A DNA stretch of 64,000 nt from positions 1 through 64,000 of the forward strand of contig JAPEVC010000198.1 in the NCBI GenBank assembly GCA_027946555.1, read 5' to 3'. The translations under genes were made by a program, and so were the position numbers. The stretch's first letter is position 1. Each line of letters starts with the position of its first letter. Under the pieces are notes generated by a model that ran no database searches, had not been told where the DNA came from, and saw only the letters and a program-made list of their open reading frames with translations. Below, piece after piece: positions 24,391 to 35,309 of the stretch. Source of the stretch: Gnomoniopsis sp. IMI 355080. Its lineage: Eukaryota; Ascomycota; Sordariomycetes; Diaporthales; Gnomoniaceae.

Positions 24391-26995
24391 CTAGGTATCA
24401 TTGACTTGCCGCTCTTCAAAACGCCTTGACCAACCACACAACAGCCGGTGCAACCACGGTCTTCTCTTCCTTTCCACAGGCGTCTTGCCAGGAAGAACTG
24501 CTTGTTCGTTGGGAGGTGCACGGGTCACGTCAAAATCTCGGGAAGGTTGATACTTGTATCCGGCATCCCGATGACCCGACGTGTGTGACCCTTTGACGGC
24601 GATCATCATATCCTGGGAGGCTTCCTCTGATATCAATTGCATACCATCTAGATCGAAGGGCAAATACCATGACGGAGGAAACATCGAAAGGTCTGCCGCA
24701 ATGTGCTTCGACTTGCCTGAAGCCAGTGCGAGGCAGTAATCCTCGTCCTCTAGGGCTTTTACTAATATTGACTCTAATTTCTCAACGACATTTTCACAAC
24801 TTGCCCTGCGTTCTGGTTGCATCAGGAGCATATGCTGCTCAATGAAGTCCAGAACATCCACGATGAAGTCTGTTATCCCCAGATCTTGGCGTAGCACTTC
24901 GATTGTCTATGCATCTCAAGAATCAGCTTCAGGAAGATAAGTTGTAGTGGTCACTCCATGCAGTTGCACAAGTCGGGGTGCGCTCACCGTTGTCACAGAA
25001 TTTTTCAACACAGCCGCTTTGGAAAACTTGCCGTACTCAGTTCGCAAGTCGTGTGCGATAGTGAAATATTTGTCTTCTCGGATGACCGCGCCATCCTCCG
25101 AGGTTCGATCCTGTGAGAATTGATCAAATGCGTTGAATCCTTGGAGATACCAGATAATGAACTCGAGTAGAACGCAACCCAGTGACCAAATGTCATAGCT
25201 TTGTGATATGGTGGCAGAGACGTCGTATTCTGGAGGTCGATACGTTGGAGACATAGCGACAGTGAGAGGATTCACAAGATTTGTCTCGTTCCGGTGAAAT
25301 TCAGTCAACCCAAAATCAGAAATTACGAGTCTTGGGGCATTCTCAGGGCCGTGTTCGTTCTTAGGACCAGGGTAGTTGAAGAACAGGATGTTTTCCGGTT
25401 TGATGTCTCCATGACGCCCGTTGATACGCTGAAAGTCGAGGCCATCATGCTGTTCATCATCTGCTATGTCGATATCATCATCAGGAGGACAGTGATGAAT
25501 GGCAAGCAGACCCCGAGCCAATCCAAGCCATTGACTAGCCACCCACGTAGCATCATTCCTTGTTCTGGGAATACCGGACGGTTCTGGATGTGCTTCCCAG
25601 TAGTCTCGGAGATTTCCATCTGCCCAACGAAATAGTAAATGGTATCGCTTGCGATAAAAGTAGGTCGCCTGCAGCGTGATGAGGTGGGCATGATTTTGGC
25701 CACTTAGTCTCTTCAGTGTTGCAACTTCGCGCTTGAACATCTCCTCATTGTACGTGCTGGGCTTCAAGCGCTTGACTGCAAACCATGGACTTTTCAACTA
25801 TATGAAATTAGTTGGGACACAAAGCTCCAGCTCCATACCGGGACATACCAATGGATGACTGTGGTGTGCTGGATGAATCCGAACACGCCATACTTCAGAG
25901 TAGCCACCCGAAAACATATATCTGCCGCTGGTACCTTCTTCCTCATAGTCTTCGACGAAAGGAAGAACGTGTCTATCATCAAATCGGTAGTGAAGAGGCC
26001 GTTTTCGTTTGCCATCCGACATTATTTCGAAATATGGAGCCTGGAAGCTCCACTGGTACTGTTGAAAATTCTCATACTCCAAGATCGACCAGCCCATCTC
26101 TGAAAAGCAGTGAATCTGGACTTCCTCGTCTGCCCTCGTTTTCCAATACACTTGGAGCTTGTGGTGTGTAATCTCCGAGAAATAGAACGGCAGGTGAGAG
26201 TCATAAAGTCCTTCATCGATGAAGAATGTTATATAAGTCGCCTTATTGATGCAGACCAAGGTAGCAAAGATCTTCCTCCTGTTTGTGGGGGGCGCGTCTG
26301 CGAATTCGATCTCGTCCCAGATCTGATGAGTCAACTTTTGCAGGTCATCTTGAGACTTCTCGTGGAAACTTCTGGCAAGTTCCTCATAGACTCTGTCCCA
26401 TTGCATGATCTGGTCAAATTCACCGTTTGGTAGAAATTTGTCTCGGTCATTACCAACGGACGTTCTCAAAGACGCTCGAATATGCATTTCAAGTGTTTTG
26501 TCGGATGTCTCGTCTTCTGCTGCAAGTGAGGGCCCTTGTAGGGTGGGTCTAGGTAGCGTAGTAGCTAACGACAGTTCGCTCTCAGACAAGGAGGTTGACG
26601 CTGCAAGCTGATAACCGGTACCAATATGCACGATATCGTTGTCGTTCAATGATTCGTTGGAAGTTTGTCTCTGCTGTGGCGGAGCGAAATTTGTCCCGTT
26701 CTGAGGTGCAGTACTTGGCCCGTCGTCAGGCACTGATTGTGGGGCCGGCAGACTTGCTGCACCCTCAGCAGCAATGTCCAGACCAGTTCCGCACTTAGCG
26801 ACAACAGAATCCTGGGTTACAGACAATCAATTAGCTTTCAAGAGGGTGTAGCAAAGTTGCAAGGCGCAATACCATGTTTCCGTCGGTGCTTGAATTTGTT
26901 TGGACATCCATGTCAACCGATTGGGCTGTCTTTTGGGTGTCTTTAGGCACGAGCTTGGATTTCCAGGAGGGTGTTTGTTGTCTCGAATGGGCCAT
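24391..26995 (-). CDS. Protein kinase with a family-specific N-terminal domain (paralogue B)
   Basis: Four exons, 26995-26873, 26811-25849, 25797-24988 and 24906-24391, encode about 803 residues. All introns are in phase 0 and 51-81 bp long. The ATG at 26995 (MAHSRQQTP) is the first in-frame ATG. After ~150 disordered residues comes a helical region that aligns with kinase A (W-x-I-x-EYENFQ...LPF before the glycine loop). The glycine loop is FSGGYSEVWRVRIHP (~345-358), the ATP Lys is in FAVKR (~371), the catalytic loop is GRHGDIKPENILFF (HGD at ~491-493), DFG is at ~523 and SPTYRPPEYD follows. The C-terminal ~170 residues include LEFIEQHMLL-type helices shared with kinase A and a basic tail. 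Catalytic residues are kept except HRD-to-HGD. Substrate and localisation are unknown. Same strand and architecture as kinase A imply an old duplication. Confidence 0.82.
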
Positions 26996-29416
26996 ATCCA
27001 CGTCGCTGTCAACTTTTGGCACGTGTGTGGTCCTGGTTGGCGCAATTCGTACAATGGAATAGCATTGGCACGCAAAAGAACCAGGCAGGTGGCAGCAGAT
27101 GGCACCATAAGTACACTGTTCACGAATTATTGGCTTGGAAGATCGGGATGCACATTAACTACATGATCAGGCTGTGCCCATAAGAGCCTCAAGATTGATA
27201 ATATCGGGCAGACAGCAAGAGGCGCTGCAGTGTGGCACCCTTTCTCGGGGTAAGACCCGAGAAAGACTTTCGATTCATGGTTTCCTGGTCCCAGGTTGGC
27301 ATAAATCCTACAGCACCGATATATACTTGCAAAGCATACCAGCCCCAAATTAGCTCCTGGGGTCGATTGGGGTGACCAAGACTGACCGCGAATCTCTCCT
27401 ACTTCAGGTCCCTGGGCAATCAGGTACAAGAATATGCAGGGTATCTTCAGAGAGGCGTCCTCTGTGCATACCTATGCCTGCCGCTTTGCAACACCTGACA
27501 CGTCACATCTAACTCCTGTATGTATGTCGGCAGGGAGGAGGAGGTAATGTGCCAATGCTACGACTAAAAGGAGTGTGCCCCGCCCTGTCGGCACAGAAAT
27601 GATGCCACAACCTTCCATCCACAACACCCACAACTGTCTTCTCGTGCCGAGTAACTCACTGAATAGGTGTATCAACATCTTGAAGATCCCTTGCAATGCA
27701 AGAGTGAGTAGAAAAGCCCCGAAGCTTTCCGAGCTCCGCTTACACGCGTAAGCTGAAAGTTTTCAGTCACGGGCATCCCGCGCCTCATGGTTATACCACG
27801 GAGCGCCAGACTACGCTAGTAAACACTCAGGTTTTCCCTAGTCGCTTTATTGACCCTGGACGCCTCCATGATGCCCTCATTCGGTATTTCGGCCGAGGAA
27901 ATTATATCATTCAGGTGGGCGCTCGGGTGCTTTATTCGTCGGGGTGCCTGCTAAAGTAATGGGTACGACATTGACAGATGCGCCACAACAAGTTTATACT
28001 TGCCAGCTTTTCTGCCTTTCCTCAGGTACGTATAAATTTTCTAAATGTTTTTATGGGCTCACTGTGTACTAAATAGACTGTTCATAGAATGAAATCCTAA
28101 GTTGTCAATATTGTCGTTGAGGTTCCGGAACCAAGGAAACAACTTGAAGCCGTCCTCCAAGTTCAAACAGCTCAACATTGTGAGGCCATCCAAAATCTGA
28201 TCGTCTTTGGGTCTGTCACAATTGGACAGTCAGAAAATTGACTTGATCAGGAAGATAATCTTCGGCTGATGATCGATTACTCCGAGATGGGTGGTCGACG
28301 GAAAAATTCAAAAGTGGGCGTGACCCATGTGTTGCACTTTTAGACACAATGATGGTGTTCAGGTCGCTTATTATTGTGGGAGATTAATTAAGAATGTGTG
28401 TGCATGGAATACTTGCTTTTCTCAATATTTTGGTACGGGACTCCCACACATATGCAACTCGTGAGCATCGATCACAAGAGAGCCATGTTCAGTGCGCTCC
28501 CATCCTCGGAGTCACCCCTCCATGGAGATCTCAAGTCTACCCACCATTTCAAGGCAACAGGTGGAGGACTTGAGGACTGCTTGAAAGAAAATACCTCGCC
28601 TGAGTACTATCCTTCGGTCAAATCCCGTCTGCGAGCCAGCAAGTACTTACTATTGACACCGATGGCTTACAATAGCTTCGGTCGATTTGGCCCGCCACTG
28701 CCACAATAGATTCCCTGGGGGCCCGGATTCATTCAAGTGCAAATCATGGCACATAGTATTTGATTGCCGGACATGCCCGAGCTGGCTCATAAGAGGCACA
28801 CCACTGCACTGGCATATTAATAGTCAGCCACGCGGCACCGCCAATCAACCAGGCGTGATTTTAGACGCTGTCCAGATGGGAATTGCGCGAGAAACGGATT
28901 GCTTCAGTTCTAAATTATAGACACAGAAAGTTCTATGTAATGTTTCAGAACAATACAAGCTGTCGAAGTGGAAGATGCGTACCGCTGAAGTCTGCTCAGC
29001 TGCCTCAGTAGACCGTAGACGCCCGCATGCAGTGACCCTGGAAGGTGTGACACGGGAACAGTAAGGATGAATAAGAGGGGCAATAAATTGGCTGAGACGT
29101 CAGCCGCCCCTTGTTGCATCAATATTTCCACTTGCATTTGCCCCCAAAGTCGCCGAAGTGGTGTGGAGCGGCTCATTCTTATCATCCGGCCACCAGCCTT
29201 CCAGGTCGACATGGACGCATTGCTGCCGCCATCCATTTACGATCGTCCTGTCTGTTGCAAAATACGTATTTTCGGTCCTAACTTTGAATCTACAACAACT
29301 CAAGGATTTCGTTGTCTACACTCAAAAAGGCAATCTGTACTCACGGCAATTTGAAGGAACCCCCAGATAACGTTTTCGTGCGCGCTGTTTGGTCCTCAAA
29401 TCAGACCTTTGCTCAG
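26996..29416. other. Gene-poor stretch with decayed coding fragments
   Basis: About 2.4 kb upstream of kinase B. Near 28110-28335 one frame reads as protein-like sequence (EVPEPRKQLEAVLQVQTAQHC...) but is broken by a stop codon and shows no start. The open frame at 28398-28709 has no recognisable domain. I consider these gene remnants rather than genes. No terminal repeats or transposase motifs were recognised. Confidence 0.4.
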
Positions 29417-29814
29417 ATGGCGTCAAAGTCATCGACATCGGTCTCTACCCTCTACAAATGGCAGAAAGAGTTACCAGCAAAATACGTGGTGAATCCTGTT
29501 CTGCTCTCGGACGAGCTCAATAATCTATTTGGCGAAGGACAGTTCACGGTGGAAGTGAGTTATAGCGTAGCCACATCTTGAACCTCATACTCACCATTGT
29601 CCTCGATCAGATGAGACATAATGTCTACAAAATCAAAGCTTCACAGAATTTCAGCATAGTAAGTATCCATGGCTCCACACCTGAAAAACGTAGTCAAGTA
29701 GTACGTTGACACAAGCCGTAGAGAGATCTCGTTAAGCGTTTTGGCAGCCTCCAACGAACACCGTCTACCACGTCAAGTTATTTCAGCGTTCGAAAGCCTG
29801 TCCAAGCCAGTTGA
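29417..29814 (+). pseudogene. Small uncharacterised gene or 3' remnant of a larger gene
   Basis: Three segments join cleanly across two introns: 29417-29554, 29611-29658 and 29722-29814. The introns carry GTGAGT...ATCAG and GTAAGT...CGTAG. The product reads MASKSSTSVSTLYKWQKELP, then NNLFGEGQFTVEMRHNVYKIK, then RDLVKRFGSLQRTPSTTSSYF, and stops after 92 residues. Upstream, about 29284-29355, another frame reads LQQLKDFVVYTQKGNLYSRQF and would join this one only across a one-base frameshift near 29357. Preserved splice signals suggest a formerly functional, longer gene that lost its 5' part. I do not recognise the family. Confidence 0.4.
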
Positions 29815-30256
29815 AGACCTTCCAGGTTGGCAGTATGGTTGTCCAAAACTTATGGTACCACCGCATACTCGACGTGGTTGAGCTTATAGAAGAGCTCCGG
29901 AGTTTCAGTGCCGCCTTGGTTTATGGCACCTGTAAAAGGGCCTGCTTTCGATTCGGGAAATCTTTTTCTTTCCCCTGGCGTATTGAATGTTCGATACCTT
30001 CTTGATTAAGTCGTCGTCTCAAAACCTTCTCTTCAAACGACGACAGGTCATGTTATTGTTAGATTTCACCCTTCGAGACAGACACGATTGTAATATGCAT
30101 ATTATTAAACACCTAATAATATACGGTTCCAGGAAGAGCCCGAAGAGTTTGCTCTTCAATGGCGAGGGTGCAGATTTTCATGTCAGGCGCTCTTGACGTC
30201 TATAATTCACTAGACTGCAGCTTTATTTGGTCACAGTGTGGTCATTGTTGGTATCC
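29815..30256. other. Intergenic, no gene supported
   Basis: About 440 bp of AT-rich sequence between the remnant and the isochorismatase-like gene, whose 3' UTR it probably contains. Nothing specific is visible. Confidence 0.4.
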
Positions 30257-31066
30257 TTACTTCTCTAGAGCCGCGAGAACGTCCGCAGTGCTAGCAACAG
30301 CCCCGAAGATGCCGCCCTCCATCTTGACGCCCTCTAGAAACGAATCGTGCAACTCAATCTTAGCAGCAGTACAAGCATCACTCACAATGAGGCAATCCAG
30401 ACCGAGATCGTTGGCGTGCCGCATAGTGCTCGAGACACACACATCCGTGGTCACGCCACAAATCACCAAGTTTCTAATCCCACGCACGTCTAACAGTAAT
30501 TTGAAATCTGTATGCAAAAATGCGCTCCGCCCGGGTTTGTCAATGACAGGCTCCTTTTCCAAAGGCGCCAGCTCCGGAACAATCTCATGACCTGGTTCGC
30601 CGCGTACCAGAAGCCGACCCAATGGTCCCGGGTCACCTATGCCCAAACCGGAAGGGTTGTTACGGCTCCGGTAAAGCTCGCGAAGGGATAACGTGCTGAG
30701 GTCAGGTCGGTGGCCCTCGCGTGTGTGATAAACTTGGTAACCAGCGTGCCGGAAGGCGGCCAGGAGTGCTTGAATGCGCGGAATAATTGAGACGACGGGC
30801 TCCATCGGGATGCCTTGGTGGTCTGCGTACCCTCCCGGTGCGCAAACTGAAACTTTGTCAGGGTCTTTTCTCTTCTGGGTCGGTATGAACCGTGCTAAGG
30901 ATCTGCTTGTAACTCCGGAGAGGGGTATTTGGCATGAGTATGCTCCATAGGTGTGCTCACAGTCAACTTGCATGTCGATTACCACGATGGCGGTTGTATC
31001 AGGGCTTAATGGCGTGTTACTTGGCCAGGCATAAGGCTCTGCCGCGATTTTGGGGAGAGACACCAT
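30257..31066 (-). CDS. Isochorismatase-family cysteine hydrolase
   Basis: Two exons, 31066-30961 and 30846-30257, encode 231 residues. The intron (GTGAGC...TTTCAG, 114 bp) joins to give VVIDMQVDFCAPGGYADHQG, the expected continuous family sequence. The catalytic triad can be placed: Asp31 in VVIDMQ, Lys139 in VIDKPGRSAF and the nucleophile Cys172 in VICGVTTDVCVSST. The THREGHRPDL segment is also typical. Members hydrolyse amide or ether bonds in small molecules such as N-carbamoyl compounds, nicotinamide, biuret or isochorismate; the substrate cannot be told from sequence. No signal peptide, so probably cytosolic. The intron length is a multiple of three and has no in-frame stop, so an unspliced message would encode 269 residues with 38 extra inserted right after the catalytic Asp region. 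Confidence 0.88.
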   Translation of the reverse strand: MVSLPKIAAEPYAWPSNTPLSPDTTAIVVIDMQVDCEHTYGAYSCQIPLSGVTSRSLARFIPTQKRKDPDKVSVCAPGGYADHQGIPMEPVVSIIPRIQALLAAFRHAGYQVYHTREGHRPDLSTLSLRELYRSRNNPSGLGIGDPGPLGRLLVRGEPGHEIVPELAPLEKEPVIDKPGRSAFLHTDFKLLLDVRGIRNLVICGVTTDVCVSSTMRHANDLGLDCLIVSDACTAAKIELHDSFLEGVKMEGGIFGAVASTADVLAALEK

Positions 31067-32687
31067 GATGCACTGAATCCTGTCGTCTCAAAGGAGTCAC
31101 GCAAAGTTGAAGAGAGCCGTGGGCATTCTCATGTCTCCGATAAAGATCTCGGCAGATGATGGATAGATAAGACGTTGAATTGTTAACCACGATACTCCAG
31201 TTCCACTATGCCTTAGGTATACCAAGGCCGTATCAAGCGAGATTTATCGATGGTTATATTGACAGTCTTCAATGCATTGACCAAGGTAGTCCACATACCG
31301 TGACTACTTCGCAGGCATCTCAACAGAAAGGACCTTGATGAGCGCAGAACAGCTCTCAGGACATTGAATCTACTTAGGTCCTTCTTATATCAACCCTTCA
31401 ATCTCCTTTGCCAGGATTGCATTATAACTATGAAGATTAATGAATGCCAGAACGTATTTCAAGCCTGGCCGTATGCCCAGCCCAATTTTGATCGATATTA
31501 AGCAGTTCAATTCCTCATCCAACCTCGGGCCCGAGCAATGTTGGCCTGAACAGTCTTTGATGCTATCCAACAGACCTTTCTTTACAAATGAGAGAATGAT
31601 ATTGATTTATAGTTGTTTGAGAACATCACGACCTTCATAATAAGTATTTCGTGGGTCCTCCCCCAGCCTGGCGTTCGAGGAGAAGGATTGGCTTGATCGT
31701 GAGGATTCGCACCTGAAAATATTTCAAAGTGTACAAAAGCGGCAGAAGTTTCCAGGGTCTGATCTTGTGGCTACTCCAGGTTATCGGCGGAACGGTGTGA
31801 TGAGGACTGTTGATAAATTTTGGTTTTGGTAACTGAGCTTGGTAGCTGAGGTGACTAACAAGTTCCTGTGATAATTTGACTTTTGGCCAAAATAGGGCCA
31901 ATGTTGCAGTGTCATTTTACCTGTTCATTTGTATGAGAAGAGACTTTTGTTGAAAGCTGGAGGTCTTGAATAGGCGTTTGATACTTTATTGTGAAATCAA
32001 AGTATGTGTTCATGCGATAGCTATTCCTAGACCCGGGGCTTGTTCCTCGGACCTCGATTCTTGACGTTGCATCCCGGCTCTTCTCGTCCTCAACATCAGT
32101 GTCGCGCATGGAAAGCCGCACGCCGCACTGACTTTCTAATAATTACTAGTTTATGTATAGCAGAACAGTCCAGCAGCTAAATGCATGTGCATAAGGAGGA
32201 GCATATAGGTATAAGTTGATCGATAAAGGATGTGCGTAGGATCACAGGGTAGCCGTGCCTGGGTCGCTTGTAGACCTGCCGAATCCATACCACTAGCCCG
32301 AACAATTGGGTCGGTTCGATGCAACGGTGGAGGCTGAAGCAAGCTTTCTTGGCTCTGAAGCCGCTGGAAAGGGTGGGAACAGATGTGCTGTGCAGGACCC
32401 ACGAGGCTTCACTTCGGCAGTGGTTATCCGGCAGCCATTCAGAGGATCTGCACGACGCGCGTGGGGACCCGCAGGCATACGAACCCCGAAATGACTTCCC
32501 ATTTTCGAGGGGAACCATCGCAAGGATATCAGAATAATGTCACGAGAATAAAAGCTGTGCAATGGCCACCGCCTGTGCGAAAATGGCAGCTGTCCTTGAT
32601 GATCAGCAGCGGCACCTCACCACCCATCAAGGACCAGTCCACGCCTTCACAGGACAGTGTTTACCGGCACAGCCTCCCCTGTCCAAG
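31067..32687. other. 1.6-kb intergenic region
   Basis: Divergent region between the isochorismatase-like gene (minus) and the sphingomyelinase gene (plus). Short open frames without features occur on both strands. TTAGGTA-type words lie near 31212 and 31374. An upstream in-frame ATG for the sphingomyelinase gene at 32562 was not used, because the signal peptide begins at 32688. Confidence 0.45.
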
Positions 32688-34649
32688 ATGCGGCCATCAT
32701 TCGTTCTCGGGTCCGTCCTCTCTGTGCTTCCAGCCCTGACGGCTGGGCTCACTGTCAACGACGTCCTAAGCACTTCCGTCGCCGCTTATGCGCACTCCAA
32801 GCGCGACACCGTCGATGACATCTTGACAGACATCGAGGACCTTGCCGAATGCTCCGCTTGCCAGGCTCTCCTCGTTGTGCTGCAGGCCCTTGCCCACCTC
32901 GGTAACGACGCCTTCACAGACACCATCATCGAGATCTGCGAGCTCCTGGAGATTGAGGATGACGATGTCTGCGCGGGCGCTATTGGGCTTGAGGGCCCCA
33001 TACTTGCGCACGACCTGCGCAACATGGACGTCGTCAGCAAGACGTCCGAGCTGTTTTGCCTGACTATTTTTGGACTATGCCAGTGGCCCGACGTGGACAC
33101 CTCGTACAGCGTGTCCATGTCTGAGAAGCCCGCGGATGCTGCGAGACCGACCTCGAGTGGCCAGACGCCGATCCAGATCGTGCACATCAGCGACATTCAT
33201 GTCGACCGGAACTACACGACAGGGGCCAGCTACAACTGCACCAAGAACATCTGCTGCCGGCCCTATGACGCGGACGATGCTGTGGGCGTGACGGACTACC
33301 CGGCGGGCGAGTATGGCAACGCAGCCTGTGACAGCCCTGTGACGCTGGAGGAGAGCCTTTACACGGCCATTCAAGATCTCGTCCCCAACCGGACCTTCAC
33401 TATCTTCACGGGCGATGTGATCGAAGGCGACGTCTGGTTGACGACCGACGACGAGGTCACCACGGGTCTAGAAGATGCTTATGGCCGCATGGAGTCCATC
33501 GGTCAGACCTATGCGGTCATTGGCAACCACGATAGCTGCCCTGTCGACTCGTTCCCGCCCGCAGCTGTCGACACTACCTACGCGGCCGAGACGCAATTAT
33601 TCTACGACGCACTCTCGGGCGATATCACGAGCTGGATTGGCAGCACCGCGGCCGCGCAGGTCTCGTCTAATTACGGTAGCTACTCAGTCCTAGACGATAC
33701 CACTGGGCTGCGAATTATCAGCGTCAATACGAACTTCTGGTACAAGTCCAACTACTGGATGTACGAGACGACCATGGAGTACGATCCATCCGGCATGCTT
33801 GCCTGGCTCGCTTCGGAGCTTGAGACAGCAGAGACTGCCGGTGAGCGTGTTTGGCTTCTCGGCCACATGCCACTGGGGTCGGGCGACACGTTCCACGACC
33901 AGAGCTACTACTTTGACACCATCATCCAGCGCTTTTCGGGTACCATCTCGGCGGTCTTTTACGGGCACACACACAAGGACGAATGGGAGCTCGCGTATAG
34001 CAACTACTCGGCCCAGACCGCTGCCACCGCCACGATGATGTCCTACATTGCGCCGGCACTCACGCCCACTTCGGGTAACCCGACCTTCCGCGTCTACGAT
34101 GTGGATCCCGTCACCTTCGGTATCCTGGATTTCACCGTCTACTACGCCAACATCTCCTCACCCACCTACCAGAGTGGCCCCACTTGGGAGAAGCTCTACA
34201 GTGTCAAGGAGACATATGGTGCGCTGTTGGGGTACACGGATGCAGCGGCGGAGCTGACGCCGGCATTCTGGCACAACGTGACTGAGTTGTTCGAGACCGA
34301 CGACGCCGTGTTCCAGGAGTACTATGCGCGTAAGACGCGTGATTATAGTACATCGACATGCACAGGCGACTGCAAGACCGAAGAAATCTGCCAGTTGCGC
34401 GCGGCGCAGGCGCAGTACAACTGCGTCGCAGTGAGCCCCGGCATCAACCTCAAGAAGAGGGATGGAATCGATGGTGAGGTCGAGAATGCGCATGAAGAGC
34501 ATGCATGTGAGTCGTCGACCGTGGCGCCAGTGCTGTCTTCTATTTATTCAGACGAGGGGGTTGCGGCTCTGAGAAGTGCATTGGTGGATATTGCTGGAGC
34601 GAGCTTTTTGAATACGACTTTGTCAGGCAACTTCACTGTAAGTGGTTGA
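32688..34649 (+). CDS. Secreted acid sphingomyelinase (sphingomyelin phosphodiesterase)
   Basis: A single exon of 653 residues when started at ATG 32688, which opens a hydrophobic signal peptide (MRPSFVLGSVLSVLPALTAG). A saposin-B-type domain follows at ~40-130 with paired cysteines (CSACQALL, IIEICELL, CLTIFGLCQW). The calcineurin-like metallophosphoesterase domain at ~165-465 shows the metal-binding motifs HISDIHVDRNY, FTGDVIEGD, IGNHD, LLGHMPLG and FYGHTHKDEW. The C-terminal region has many N-glycosylation sequons and a Cys-rich stretch. The family hydrolyses sphingomyelin to ceramide and phosphocholine at acid pH, outside the cell or in vacuoles. In fungi the natural substrate may be another phosphodiester lipid. 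Length and domain order match the family well. Confidence 0.92.
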   Translation: MRPSFVLGSVLSVLPALTAGLTVNDVLSTSVAAYAHSKRDTVDDILTDIEDLAECSACQALLVVLQALAHLGNDAFTDTIIEICELLEIEDDDVCAGAIGLEGPILAHDLRNMDVVSKTSELFCLTIFGLCQWPDVDTSYSVSMSEKPADAARPTSSGQTPIQIVHISDIHVDRNYTTGASYNCTKNICCRPYDADDAVGVTDYPAGEYGNAACDSPVTLEESLYTAIQDLVPNRTFTIFTGDVIEGDVWLTTDDEVTTGLEDAYGRMESIGQTYAVIGNHDSCPVDSFPPAAVDTTYAAETQLFYDALSGDITSWIGSTAAAQVSSNYGSYSVLDDTTGLRIISVNTNFWYKSNYWMYETTMEYDPSGMLAWLASELETAETAGERVWLLGHMPLGSGDTFHDQSYYFDTIIQRFSGTISAVFYGHTHKDEWELAYSNYSAQTAATATMMSYIAPALTPTSGNPTFRVYDVDPVTFGILDFTVYYANISSPTYQSGPTWEKLYSVKETYGALLGYTDAAAELTPAFWHNVTELFETDDAVFQEYYARKTRDYSTSTCTGDCKTEEICQLRAAQAQYNCVAVSPGINLKKRDGIDGEVENAHEEHACESSTVAPVLSSIYSDEGVAALRSALVDIAGASFLNTTLSGNFTVSG

Positions 34650-35309
34650 GCATGTCCGGGGGAAAAGGACAATAGTCTCGTTGACCACCTGCGTGTGTGT
34701 ACACTTGATAATGATTCTTGTATCTTTAATTACGGCAACATGTAGATACGCTATTAAGCCTTCTGATTCGCTTTCTGTGGCCCATTTATGTCGGCACGAT
34801 ATATGCCTTTGATGCAACCCTCTCGTTAGAAGATGATGCTCCTCAAGTACGGCCAAGTCGCCATCCAAGGGTTTTCCTTCGGCTCAACATGCGCCGAACA
34901 TTTCAGCACGGAACGTTCGGATCCAATTTCCCCGTGGCATCTCGTATAATCTGCGAACCACTGCAATTTATGCAGCACATTCGTCAAGACTTCTCACGGC
35001 TTGGCTTCCTTGTGTCCGGATGGACAATGATGTGTAAGCTGCTAATTTAAGTTTTGCCCGGAGATCACCACCTGAATGCGTACCTAGGTAGTCTCAGCGA
35101 CTCGTGCATCGACTCGCGATTTGTTTGCTTTGCCATTTGGGGAACGGAGAAAATGCGTCGCTTTCGCTCGCTACTTACTTGATGTTCGCGGTGCTCATAT
35201 GATTCGTATGGACAGAAATATAAAGACCATGGACGCGGGCCTTTATGATTGAATACAGCTTGAGTAGCAAGAACACCAAGCGGGACACACAAAACAAAAA
35301 ACCACAGAC
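34650..35309. other. Intergenic region with TACCTAGGTA at 35081
   Basis: 660 bp between two plus-strand genes. It contains the exact 10-bp palindrome TACCTAGGTA at 35081-35090 and the TATA box listed separately. No other gene is seen. Confidence 0.45.
35219..35225 (+). promoter_or_regulatory. TATA box of the CE12-type esterase gene
   Basis: TATAAAG lies 85-91 bp upstream of the ATG at 35310, followed by an A-rich 5' leader. Position and sequence suit a core promoter. Confidence 0.5.

Noticed and set aside
28398..28709. 103-codon open frame as a gene
   Set aside because: No recognisable features and no intron or promoter support; considered chance or remnant.
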